Both the position numbers and the translations under genes were made by a program. 64,000 nt of DNA from Chrysoporthe austroafricana (lineage: Eukaryota; Ascomycota; Sordariomycetes; Diaporthales; Cryphonectriaceae): NCBI GenBank assembly GCA_001051155.2, contig JYIP02000006.1, positions 1,488,001-1,552,000 of the forward strand, given 5' to 3'. This document shows positions 23,525-33,615 of this stretch, piece by piece. Numbering within the stretch: position 1 is the first letter of the stretch; the number at the start of each line of letters is the position of its first letter. Under the pieces are notes generated by a model. It made no database searches. It saw nothing but the letters and a program-made list of their open reading frames with translations, and had not been told where the DNA came from.

Positions 23525-26500
23525 GTCGGGTGGTGGTCGTAAGCTCCTGCCAGACGTGCCAGGAGGCTGCTCTCTCGAAACGCGGGTCCCGCTGCGGCGA
23601 CGTTAGCTGGAACGCAGCGATGAGGGCTCGCCGGCGACATCCCGGCGGCGCCCGACGACGCCCCGTCGTGGAGGCGAGGGCAGGCCATGGCGCCTGAGCA
23701 GGCCGGTGCCGCGTGTGCAGAGCGCCGGGCGGCGGCGGCCAGGCACGGAGCGAGGCGCCGAGATGCCCAGCAGCAGCAGCAATTGGGATTGCAGCGACCG
23801 GATGCGTCAGGGGGCGTCTTGGTTCGGGCTGCCGAGGGGGTCGAGGCAGGGTGGGAGACGAGAGACGGCGCTCACACATACAAGTGGTTGGTTCCCTTCC
23901 CTCCTACTGATGTGTTCTCTTCGAAGGCCTGTCGACCAGCCGCTAGCAGAGCTCGAGGGGTCGAGCTCAGGAGTCGTGGGCGAGCTGACTGCGTCCGTGA
24001 GAGCTGGGCTGTGCGGGGGAGGCGACCTGCATTCAACCTCGTGCTGCCTCTGTGGGAGCCGGCGAGGGAGGAGGGACAGGCGAGGAGGTTGGTGAGGAGC
24101 GGAGTGGTGGTTGCAGACCGGGAGAAGTCAGAGACCAGGTCGGAGCAGAGCAGAACCTCCAGAGACTTGGAAAAGGAGTGCAGCGGAAAAATGGCACCAG
24201 CAGCGAGCGCTGCTCCTGCGTTGGAAAGGTGGGCAACCCCTGTCCACCCTTCCCGCGGGCCAGCAGCGAGGATTGGGCAGGCACTGCTGGCAGTGGAGTT
24301 TCCAGCATCCGGTTCGGAACATCGCGCGCCTCTGGCCCTCCTGTAGAGTTCTCCTCTCCTCCCTCTCTCCTCTCCTCCTGGCCGTGGCCGCCAGCAAAAC
24401 TGGGCTCCAGCTCTTGGCCTGGCCTCCGCGACGGGGGCACGGGGCAACGCACCCGGGGGAGGGGGGTGGCTTGCTGCTGGAGGGCGCAGACGGCCGGCAT
24501 GGCCCTCCTCGCACGACGACGACCCCCCCCCCCCAGCGCGAGCCCAGCGCGGCCGCGGCCCAGCGGCCGTCCACGGGCCCGGCAAGCAGGGCCTGAGGGG
24601 CCAGGGCGTGCTCAGCACCCACCTAGCACCTCGCCCGGGCAGAGAGGGCAGGCCTGCGGCACCTGCAAGCCAACGGGAGCAGGCGTGACGTGTGAGGATG
24701 GAGCCCCTTGTTCCCTGTCTGGCCTGCCCTGCCCTGCCCTGCCCTGCCCGTCCCGTCAGGTCTGCGGTGTCTGGCTGGGTGTCAGCGTGGCCCTCCAGGC
24801 GTATCGCTTCCCCACGGTTTGCGACCCCAGGGGTCCGAGCTGCGGTGATTCCTACCGGGGTGCAGCAGGTTCTCCCCCCCCCCCCGACCTCGACGAGACG
24901 GCTATGGTCGTCAGTCCCATGGCGGTTCCGGGCCTGGAGGCGCGAGGTCCCTGGCGGTGTGCAGGGCATTTCCATGTTCCTGGCCTGCGTGCCGAGTTGG
25001 TCCCAGGGCCCTGCGCGCTCTGCTGCCCGCACGACGCAGGTGCCAGAACCAGGCCTGCCGGAGATATCGGTTCGACGGATCAAGTTATGGGTCGAGGGCG
25101 ACGGGTTGATGGTCGCCCCTTCGGCCTCTGGCCTCTCTCTCTCGGTCAGGGTGCTACTCGGGGTGGTGCTCAGGGTGGTGGCTCAGGGTGCTCGCTCAAG
25201 CTCTTTACTCCCGCCCTGATATAAGTACACTGCCAGGGATTCACTGTCTGCCTGCGTGAATAGCCGGATGGCGGGGGCCACCATCCGGGAGCTAAAGCCA
25301 GGGAAGCAATGCTGGTCGGCGTTCTGGCGTTTCAACCCGAGCCACGGATGGGCCCAGGGACATACATACATCCTCAGTACGGGACCGGCGCGCCCTCACG
25401 GCTCGACCTGGCGTCCTTGGCTCTGGCTCTGGCTCTGGCTCTCTCCAAGTGCGACGGTGATGCCTGCGTGCGTGACGGCTGCCGCGCCCCGGCCGCAGCG
25501 TCAGCCCACCGATCCTCGAGAGAGCACGCCATGCCGTGCCGCTGCATGCTACAGTACGCGGTGCTGCGGCCTCCTCAGGAATCCCACGCTTCCGATGCAC
25601 CGAACGTTCGAGGTTGGCCTTCCGTGCTTCCAGAACCCCACGCCTCCTGCATCTTACGTCCCCCAATAAGCTATGCCAAGTCGAACCGGCTGCCTGCTAT
25701 GTACTTGGATCGACAGATTATTCCGCAGGTGAGGGGAGGCCCCCCCCTCGCGGATCTCACCGGCGCGGGTCCCGTACTCGCCAGCCGAAGCAGCAGCATA
25801 CTACCGTAGCAGTACCTTAGTCCTCAGTTAATAGCACATCCCAAAGCGGGCCATAGGAGACTCCTCCCAGCGCTGTAGGCCGCATCCTTGTCCATAAACA
25901 CGTTGCCAGGTGCCTGGGCCGTTCCCATCGAGCCGGGACACCCCATGTACGACTTGTCGTGGCTAGCGAGCCATGCCGTTTCGGGCGAAACCCTCTGTCG
26001 AGAGCAGTAGCCCATCCATCAGGACGCCCGCCGCTGGCTGCTGTCCTCGACAGACAACAGCCAGCCAGGCATGCAGCGGGTCTCCCGCTCCCCGACCTCG
26101 TGTGAACTGGCCCTTCTCTGCTCTGTTCTGCTCTGCCCTGCCCTGCCCTCATGCTCTGGTGGCAACACAGGATCCGGGCTGGTGCTCGTCAGGACCTGCC
26201 GCTCCACCTCGCCAGCGCCGTCGCACCGGCGACCACGCGGCAGAAACTATCCGCAGGCCGACCTCCTGGCACGAGAACGTGGCATCTGCTCGTCACACCC
26301 CACCGGCGCCGGATCCTGTCGAGGCTGAGCTTCTTAGACCGCACGTTGGGGAGGCTCTTGGGCGCCAAAGCCGCGCTTATGTAAGTCCTGCTGCGCCCCC
26401 ACTGATATCGAAGGAGCGATCTGGACGAGTTGGAGGAGTCGTCCACACAGCGCCAACGTCTCGACTAGCTTCTATCGTAAGTCGTGGTTCACCTACATTT

Positions 26501-27214
26501 CAAAACCTGATCCATCACCCCTTCACCGCCTTCATGGCCATAGCTCTTTCGGACCTTCCTGCCGGCCCTGCGCCCGAGTGATCGCTGGCCGGTGCGGATG
26601 GACTGGGCGGCGAGGAGTCAAGCCAAGGCCGCCTCCTATCGCACGCACAATACAGCACTTTCTGCCAGGTCCGGCGTCCTCGAGCGCAGCCTCATCCCTC
26701 AATTCAAGGGAAGGGCGGTTCTCGAAGCTTCAGAGCCTCGTGATGTGGGATCCCGACTATTTCCTGTTTTGTTGCCTGGGAAATTCTAGCATTCTCTCAA
26801 CTTCGTTCAGCCCGGAACAGTATGTTCATACGGAGGGGCACGGGCTATATCAGATCGGCTGGGCCGCTCGACAACCTCTCTGGTCCGGCGTCTCCGTCAG
26901 CAGCGATCCGAGATAACCACGCCTCCAAATATGGCAGTGATCGGTTCGGATTCCCGAACAATACCTGAGCATCATGCAGTCAGATTGCGCATAGGCAAGT
27001 CGACGTCGACTTCGTACTGCTCCACCGTACAAGGAAAAATCGTATTCAGCATTATGTTTGAAGAGTCGTGTCTCTCTGGCTGTACACTGAAAGAACGCGC
27101 TGACACCTCCCAAGAATACGAAGGAACCCCCCCCCCCGCAGGCAAACGGACAAGAGACAAGACCATCTTATCAGGATGACGTCCTACCGCCAAGGTCCTC
27201 CTTCTCCAGCTCGT
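23525..27214. other. 3.7 kb intergenic region, no gene supported
   Basis: This lies upstream of the Nrp1-like gene (23524) and downstream of the SnoaL-like gene (27215). The long open frames at 23872-25083 (minus) and 24052-25224 (plus) overlap on opposite strands, are rich in Gly/Pro/Arg and lack motifs, as expected from high GC content. Short tandem runs occur at 24724-24750 (ccctg units) and 25421-25443 (ctggct units), and C/G homopolymers at about 24524-24534 and 24876-24886. I see nothing else. Confidence 0.45.
24724..24750. repeat. CCTGC pentanucleotide repeat
   Basis: About five copies of the unit cctgc in a row within a non-coding GC-rich segment. A shorter run of the same unit recurs near 26135-26150. 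Confidence 0.8.
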
Positions 27215-28243
27215 TCACTTGAAGCCCAAGGGACATTCCATCTTCGTTGTTGTCATGGTCTTCTCGGACGGCTTCATCTGCTCGAACATGTCCTTCGGGT
27301 CGAACCATATCTCAAGGTTCGTGACGCGAAACTTGTCGTCTAGGTTCGCTACCATTAGGCCCTGGATGTCGAGGACCTGGTTGTGTGCCTTGATCGTCAC
27401 CGTGTCGCCGTCTTCATTCTTGCCGACATAGTCACCCTTCATCCAACCCCAGTGACGCCACTTGCACACCACCACTGGTGGTCCGCTGTAGACCTCCAAG
27501 ACCTCCCAGGCAAAATTCGGCATCATATCCCGGAAGATCTTGTGGCTTTCGTCGAACTCCGAGAACTGAGGGCCATAGTATTTATTGGGCGCTATGACGG
27601 CGCTGTATGTGCCCCTGCAGTGCCGGTCGCCGTCAGCCATCTGGCTCCTCCGTGACACGGAAGGCGGTCGTTCGAAAGGATCCTACATGCAAGAGCGATA
27701 GGACGTATGGACTTGTAAGGCTCACTTACACTTTCAACATGTGAGATGCGTCCTGGGGCGTGCCGCCGTTACACGAGAATGTGTATTTCTCGGGGTCTAC
27801 TGTCCGCCACTCGGACACGTCGAGCTTGTGCGAAGCTTCGACCTCCCAATTCTTGACCAGGTTCTCGACCATGGCCTCCAGGGAGCCGGAGGCATGCTTC
27901 GACCGCCTCTCTGTTGGGCGTTTCATCAGACGAGCCTGGAAGTAGGGCTTAAATCTTACGGTCTGTCATACCTGTCGCCCACATTTTCCTCGTCACCCGA
28001 TAGTCGGGAGGACCACCGAAGCGCCACTTCACGTTGTCTTTAGCCTGCATCGCTTATGATCAGCCAAGAACTCGAAAACCGCGGACAGACATTTGAGACA
28101 TATGGGACACATACAACAGCATCTGCATCCAGCATGTAGTCCGGAAAGCAAAGAGGGGTCTCAGCCGGGTCCTGCTTCATTTCTGGCTCATTTCGGCCAA
28201 GAAACCACCCGATCCCCGGGATACTCTGGAAGAAACTCGCCAT
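27215..28243 (-). CDS. Pathogen-related (PRp-like) SnoaL-fold protein
   Basis: Four exons, 28243-28115, 28044-27972, 27910-27730 and 27614-27215, with introns of 70, 61 and 115 bp, all in phase, give 260 residues. The sequence follows the barley-type pathogen-related protein family: CFPDYMLDADAV, NVKWRFGGPPDY, GSLEAMVENLVKNWEVEASHK, EWRTVDPEKYTFSCNGG, a VG.Y.A.I turn, FAWEVLEVYSGPPVVVCKWRHWGWMKGDY, and a closing VTNLEIWFDPKDMFEQM. These have a SnoaL-like cone fold (NTF2-like). The biochemical role is not established in plants or fungi, so a ligand-binding or stress role is only inference. The third acceptor (27911) was chosen because it alone gives W-A-T-E-R-R-S-K and preserves the family alignment. 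No signal peptide; cytosolic location is likely. Confidence 0.85.
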
Positions 28244-30745
28244 GATGTTCTGTCAAGTGTGGTGTGGGCAATCGAGGGACAAGTGGCTGAGGAAGTCAAA
28301 CGTCATCAAACGGTCTCTGTGGTGACGACGGCTGATCTTTATAGTACGCATCACAAACTTCCAACCTGACGCCTGCCAGCCGCACATCCCTTGAACCTTC
28401 TCCGTAATGCCGTTCACCTCCCTTGCATGTCAACGACCAAAAGCAACCTAGGGCCTCGAAACTGGTTATTTCTCGAACCATTTCAGATGTCTGAACTATT
28501 TCGGCTAATGCTGAGCTGCAGGTCATTGCCTTTTCCTACGCCAAGGGGCGGCCACAAGGACCTTCACCCACAGCATTCCTCCTGGGCAAACGTGTACGGC
28601 GTGTTCTTACACGGTGTTTCCGCAGGAGAGACTCGCACTTCTGCAGGCTATGCACCTAGTGGCGCCCACGTGTGGGCCTCACTTCGTGCCAAATGTGGTG
28701 CCGTCTAAGACATTCGCTCGGCCGGATCTCGTACGCGGCCAACCACCGAACACCGAGCTCCTGGACGGAACTCTGCCATTACTTTTTTTCCCCTGCCATG
28801 TGCTCGAGCATCGTCCGATCCGCTCGGGGGGCCTTCCGGCAGCCAGGGCGTCCTCAAACGAAGCCACACGGACCGGGAGGCTCACGCATGGAATCAGCTC
28901 CTGCCGTCCCCCGTTGGCACCGGGATCGAGGCGTCCTCGAGGTCCCTCGAATCAGCTGCGCGTACGGCATAATTACCTACCAGGCCTGGTCGGAATGTCT
29001 CAGACGGTCCCGCATTTCCGTCATCCTGGACGCCCATATCGTGGGCGCTTGAGGAGAGGCTTCTCAGAACCAAGGTTGACAGGTCTGATAGGGCAGCCAC
29101 ACAAAAGAAACGAAGGACGGCCAGCCGCCCAATCTCTTCCGTCCTCGGTGACTTTCTCGATGCCGTCTCCTGAAGCGAGTGAGACAGCTGTCTTGGTCAT
29201 GGCGATATGATTGATGTGGCGCCGCACACGCGAGGATCCCCGTCGCCCTAGGCCCTGAAAAGCACGTGGCAGCAACGAGCAACGGCCGCGGCACTAGTTA
29301 GAGCAAACTGCACACCATCGCAGACCGTTTCCCTTTCTTTGGTGTCGAGGGAGGACTCGCTTATGCGGAAGGGATCTAGAAGCCTAGGTCTGACGATCTC
29401 GCCGGCTCGCCCGTGCCTTGGCATGCTCAGGATGGTGGTTCTCTCTGTCCAGAGTCCCGCTTCCTCGGATATTGGTTTTCCCTGGCCCAGCCTCCGTCTG
29501 ATTTTCCTTCTGTATCCTGCGTCCTGCATTCTGCCCTGTAAATATTGCCCATAGCTTGTCTGGACGGAATCCCTCGCCGGCTTGGTACTTCTTCCATCCC
29601 GTGTGCCCATGTGGTCTGATTACCCCGGAGAACCCTTATGCGAACGGTGGATTTCACCTGGCGCACGGGCGTGCGGTCTTGTCGCACAAGGAACCAGCTC
29701 GAACATTCATCAATGCTTTTTTGAAGCAGCTTGCTGACGGGATCTGAGTCATTCTCTTCACTTCCCAGCGATGGTGAGATAAGCGCGGACATAGTTCTGT
29801 CTCACAGTTCACTGTCGGCATTGCGAGCCCGCAGATCCTCGGAGCGAGTGAGATAGTTCGTACCCCACGCGATCATTGGAAGGGACGCGGCAGCCATTCT
29901 CTCCCTTGCGGCTACAGCCACGCAGTGCACAGGTCAAGGAAGAGGGCAATCGGGGGCACGGCATGCCTGGCGAGGCTGCTCGAGCCTTGATGGGGGAGCG
30001 TGCGGGCACCATGCGGACAGCTTGGTCCTCGCGCAGCCGTTGCTGGCGCGAGGCTGCCGTAGGTTCTCGTCCGACTTCCTTCTTCTGGCGGGCAATGCAT
30101 GTCTCGCGATAACACGCGCGCCTTTCCTGTTCAGTGTCGATGAATCTTGTCTTAGCTGACATGCAGAGGCCCTATCCACGTGGCAGTCTTCAGGGTCATC
30201 GTCTCGCCCACTTCCAGTGTCGGGAGCAGACTGGCCCTCGTCAGTCGAAGCCGGCCTGCACCCGGGGGAGGGCGGATTCGCCGGAGTAATACGGCCGTTG
30301 GGCATCAACGGGGTGGGAGACAACGGAGTTCTAGATCCGGCTCGCGATGGGTCAGAGTTGTGTTGCCTGATGTCTCTCGCGGCTCCCTTAGTAGACTTAT
30401 TGTACGGCATGGCTCGTCGTTCCTGCTGTTTGATCGTGATGTCTGGTCGATGTCTGCCGTGCCATGCTGCCTGAAGGTGGACGAGTTTCGTTATCTCCTG
30501 TCCAGACCGTACAATGACCTTTCGATCCAATTATCCGCGTTGTTATATCGTTCTAGAGTATTTGCATACCCTCATAGACGTTACATTGAATTTTAGGGAT
30601 CTAACACCTCCTGGTCCCCACTCCTCCCCGTTGGCATCTGCACATGCGGCGAGAGTCCTGAGCCGGTCGTCCTCGAAAATCCACGAGCCTTGCGACGCCA
30701 GCCCGGCAGCCCACGGAGTCTACCACCCAAAAAAAACCCCTCGAC
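28244..30745. other. Divergent intergenic region with weak candidate frames
   Basis: About 2.5 kb between the SnoaL-like gene (minus) and the PMP3-like gene (plus), holding both promoters. Frames at 28614-29210 (plus), 29427-29792, 29809-30162 and 29934-30530 (minus) are open for 100-200 codons, but none has a recognisable domain. The minus-strand frames near 29.8-30.5 kb look slightly more protein-like and are listed separately as a weak candidate. Confidence 0.4.
29809..30410 (-). other. Weak candidate for an unrecognised minus-strand gene
   Basis: Two overlapping minus-strand frames have residue composition more like a disordered fungal protein than a random GC frame. One starts MPYNKSTKGAARDIRQ and continues SRTPLSPTPLMPNGRITP. 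The next, in another frame, contains RFIDTEQERRACYRETC. They overlap around 29934-30162 and no good intron links them. This could be a decayed gene, a spurious frame or a gene with unseen exons. No family is recognised and confidence is low. Confidence 0.15.
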
Positions 30746-31429
30746 ATGTCGAAAACATGGACCTTCTTCGAACTCGCCCTCCTGAGCATCCTTGCGTTCT
30801 TGCGTGCGCGGCCCCGTACTTACGCCTTCACCGGTGCCTCTGCTGACCCACGTGCCTGTGATACCACCCAGTGGCCCCCCTGCGCGGTCGCCTGCGTCAC
30901 GGGCTGCGACAGGAACCTCGTGCTCAACCTCATACTGACCATCATCGGATTGTAAGCGCCGGTGCACTCTGCCCTTGTCCCAGCCCGGCCGGCGCCGTGC
31001 TCCGTGCTCTGCCCCCGCTGCCAAATGCGAGGTTATTTGGTCTTTTTATTCTGTCCCCGGCAGCTGACCTGCGCATGTGCAAACAGCTGGATGGCGCGCG
31101 CCATCTATGCCCTCTTCATCCTCTTCTGGTACGCGAGGACCGGTGAAAATGAGCACCTGGCGCGGCGCGAGAGGAGGGAGGCGCGCCGCCGGTCCATCCT
31201 GGATCACTACTCGCCGCTGCCGGACAAGCCTGCGTGCCGACAGCACATGACGCCTTCGACGGTGCAGGCACGTGGTGGGTATTATCCCCAGGATGCGTAT
31301 GTTGGGGAGAGGGCATACGAGGACAGCGCTTATATGCGGGCGGATACCGTGCACCCTCAGGTGGCCGACGGGACCTATAGCGAGGGACCCACGGCGCGGG
31401 ACTACGTCGAGGAGAAGAGGCATAGCTGA
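30746..31429 (+). CDS. PMP3/SNA-family small membrane protein with long tail
   Basis: Two exons, 30746-30951 and 31087-31429, with a 135 bp intron (GTAAGC...ACAG), give 182 residues. The core matches the PMP3 (UPF0057) proteolipid signature: WPPCAVACVTGCDRNLVLN, then LILTIIGFWMARAIYALFILFWYA across the intron. This forms the second membrane segment; FFELALLSILAFL at the N-terminus forms the first. Family members are small plasma-membrane or vacuolar proteins linked to ion homeostasis and salt stress in yeast. Two features are unusual. About 24 mostly polar residues separate the first hydrophobic stretch from the PP motif, where the family normally has almost none. A tail of about 90 residues (charged, then Tyr/Glu-rich) follows the second segment, as in the longer Sna2/Sna4 relatives. 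The family call is good; function is inference. Confidence 0.8.
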
Positions 31430-32661
31430 TGGATGAGACCGGCGTGCTGGGACACTCGATGGTAATCAGCGTCTACGAGCGGAGGTGAGGATGGGCGTGC
31501 CTTGTTCCTCTCGACTACCTGCGCTTTGCGCACCACACAAGAGCATCGGTATGACTATGGTGCAAGGCTTTGGTGCCCTGAAGAGAGCCGGGCTTCAAGT
31601 GTTCCCAATGGATTGTGTCTAGATATCCGAGGCCGGAGGAAGTTTGTGGTTCCCTTCACCCCCATACTTACCGTGCTACCCTAGACAGAGGTCGCTTGGC
31701 AGCATTGGAAACCGACCGCCAGAATCCTCTCGTGCGAGATGGGCGTGTCGATCACGCTCCGCGGAAATGGAAGTCGAGGCAGACCGCATTGTCATCCTGC
31801 AGCGGAGCGTGGGAGCGTCCTCTCATCTCGGGCCTGAGACATATGACAGCTCAATATCGTAGCACCGCCGCGGGTCGGCCGCCCCGCCGGGTCTGCCTCA
31901 TCCCAGTAGCCAGTACCACTGAGGGCATGGGAATTGGATGACCCCAGCCAGACCTACTGCGCGACAACGGATGGCCGGGCGTCAGAACTGATAAGGCCGG
32001 CGAGCTATCGCCAGAGGTTGCGGTGTAGACGCAGGATCGGTGACATGTCGCAGCGAGACGTGCGTCTGTCAGGCCTTCTAGAAGAGAGGAAGTCGTCCAG
32101 AAGAATGCCGTGCGAGAAGAAAAAAAAGACAGGGGTCCCACGGGCTGGCTGGGCAGGGGTCAGGCTGGCAGCCGTTTAGCCGGGTAGCCGGTACGCCGAG
32201 GCCGTGCCGACGCGCTGCGGCGAGGCCCTGTAGGGCCATGTACCGGGTACGGGCGGCGCTCCCTGCCCTCGGTGCCTTCCCCGCGAGCGTTCCCCCGTCG
32301 AGCCCCGCAACGCCCGGTGATCCCTGTCGGCGCTGGCAGGCTGGCACGGCAGGCGTGGCCAGGCGTGGCCAAGCGCGGCCAAGCTCTTGCCCAGGACGGT
32401 GCTAGGCACGCCTAGGGGCGCCTGGGGGCCCTCCCTTCCGTGCCTCTAGACGGCAGCCACGACTCTCTGCATGGTGCAGCAAGGCGTTCGCGCCCGCGTC
32501 CAATGAAGCTCGCGGGGGGCCCTGCACCCTAAAATCTCGACCTCTCCTCTTCTCGGCAGCGGAAATTTGCTGTGCTGGCAGCCGGGAGGGAAAGAGGGCT
32601 AGGCACTACTTAGGCAATCGAAGACGAAAAGGAAACGAGGGCGAAGGGATCGAGCGAGGCC

Positions 32662-32725
<64 letters not shown>

Positions 32726-32727
32726 GC
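32662..32727. repeat. (GTCT)n microsatellite
   Basis: About 16 uninterrupted copies of the tetranucleotide gtct in non-coding sequence, ending in a gcccgtc variant. It should be length-polymorphic. Confidence 0.95.
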
Positions 32728-33257
32728 CCGTCTTTTCTTTTTCCTTGCTCCTCCTTCGCCCTGCCCTCCAGCCCGCCATCCCGCGAAGCTGCAGAAACCA
32801 GGATTCAACCCTTCACGATCCCGGCCGTGGCCCCTTGGGCGGAAGAAGAGCGCAGCCCCGGGTCGACAGCCTTCCTCTCTGGAGGACGAGACGACAGAGC
32901 ACCGCACGCTGCTGGCTGCTGCTGCACGCCGCGCGACACGGATCCTGCTTTCGCAACGCCCTTCCCTGGGGTCCCCCACCGGTCAATCGCCCTCGCGCAC
33001 TGGCCCCGATCGAGGCCCTGCTCCATCTGAGACATACAGCTCTGGACGCGGCGCCACAGGACCGCCGCTGCGACTATGACGCTCGATCGCCGCGCCTGTC
33101 TCTGCGCCTAGATTTCACGTCGTCTGCCTCGGCTCTGCTGCCCGTGCCCGCCTGACGGGGATACGACACAACCAGCTCGCTGTGCCCCCCCCCCCTTCGG
33201 CGCGCGCGCAGTCTCTTCTCTGGGCTCCTTGCTAGTAGCTCGATTGCTGCCACGACT

Positions 33258-33345
33258 GCGAACTGCGACTGCGACTGCATCTCGACTGCGATTGCGACTG
33301 CGCGCCTGCGATTGCGACTGCGATTGCGACCACGACCGCGACAGC
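33258..33345. repeat. Imperfect hexanucleotide repeat (tgcgac/tgcgat)
   Basis: Repeated tgcgac, tgcgat and cgactg units, with interruptions, lie upstream of the gene starting at 33616. If translated in the downstream frame they would give alternating Leu/Arg and Cys/Asp residues, which is not protein-like. I therefore treat them as 5' non-coding. Confidence 0.75.
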
Positions 33346-33615
33346 GCTTGCGACCCTGCCCTCCTGTCGACCAGGACCTGGAACACACCACTCCCCCCCC
33401 CCCACAGGCGAGAGAGACCAAGCGCATATCCTGACCCCGGCCGCGACCGAGTAGGACTTACATACGACGTGCATACGTGCTACGGCAGCACATCTCATCC
33501 CGCATCGCGTCCCCATCCTCACCTGACAAGACGCCCGCCGCCCTTTTTATATATATATGATAAGCCACCCAGCCGACGGCCTCTCCAAGGCGGACACGCG
33601 CCAAAGAGTGGAGAC

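Larger units (their letters stand above)
31430..33615. other. Intergenic, microsatellite-containing
   Basis: About 2.2 kb between two plus-strand genes. It contains a (GTCT)n microsatellite at 32662-32727, small GGC/GCC-rich tandem segments near 32340-32390, and imperfect gcgact/gcgatt hexamers at 33258-33345. An open frame runs in phase from 33229 into the next gene but is best explained by those stop-free hexamers. The last 100 bases are probably the 5' UTR of the following gene. Confidence 0.5.

Noticed and set aside
23872..25083. 403-codon minus-strand open frame
   Set aside because: Same stretch as the plus-strand frame above, with similar biased composition and no domain.
24052..25224. 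390-codon plus-strand open frame
   Set aside because: It is rich in Gly, Pro, Arg and Cys, overlaps a 403-codon minus-strand frame, has no motifs, and lies in GC-rich repeat-containing DNA. Chance openness is the simpler explanation.
28614..29210. 198-codon plus-strand frame
   Set aside because: No motif, no signal, His/Pro/Arg-rich, and located in a divergent promoter region.
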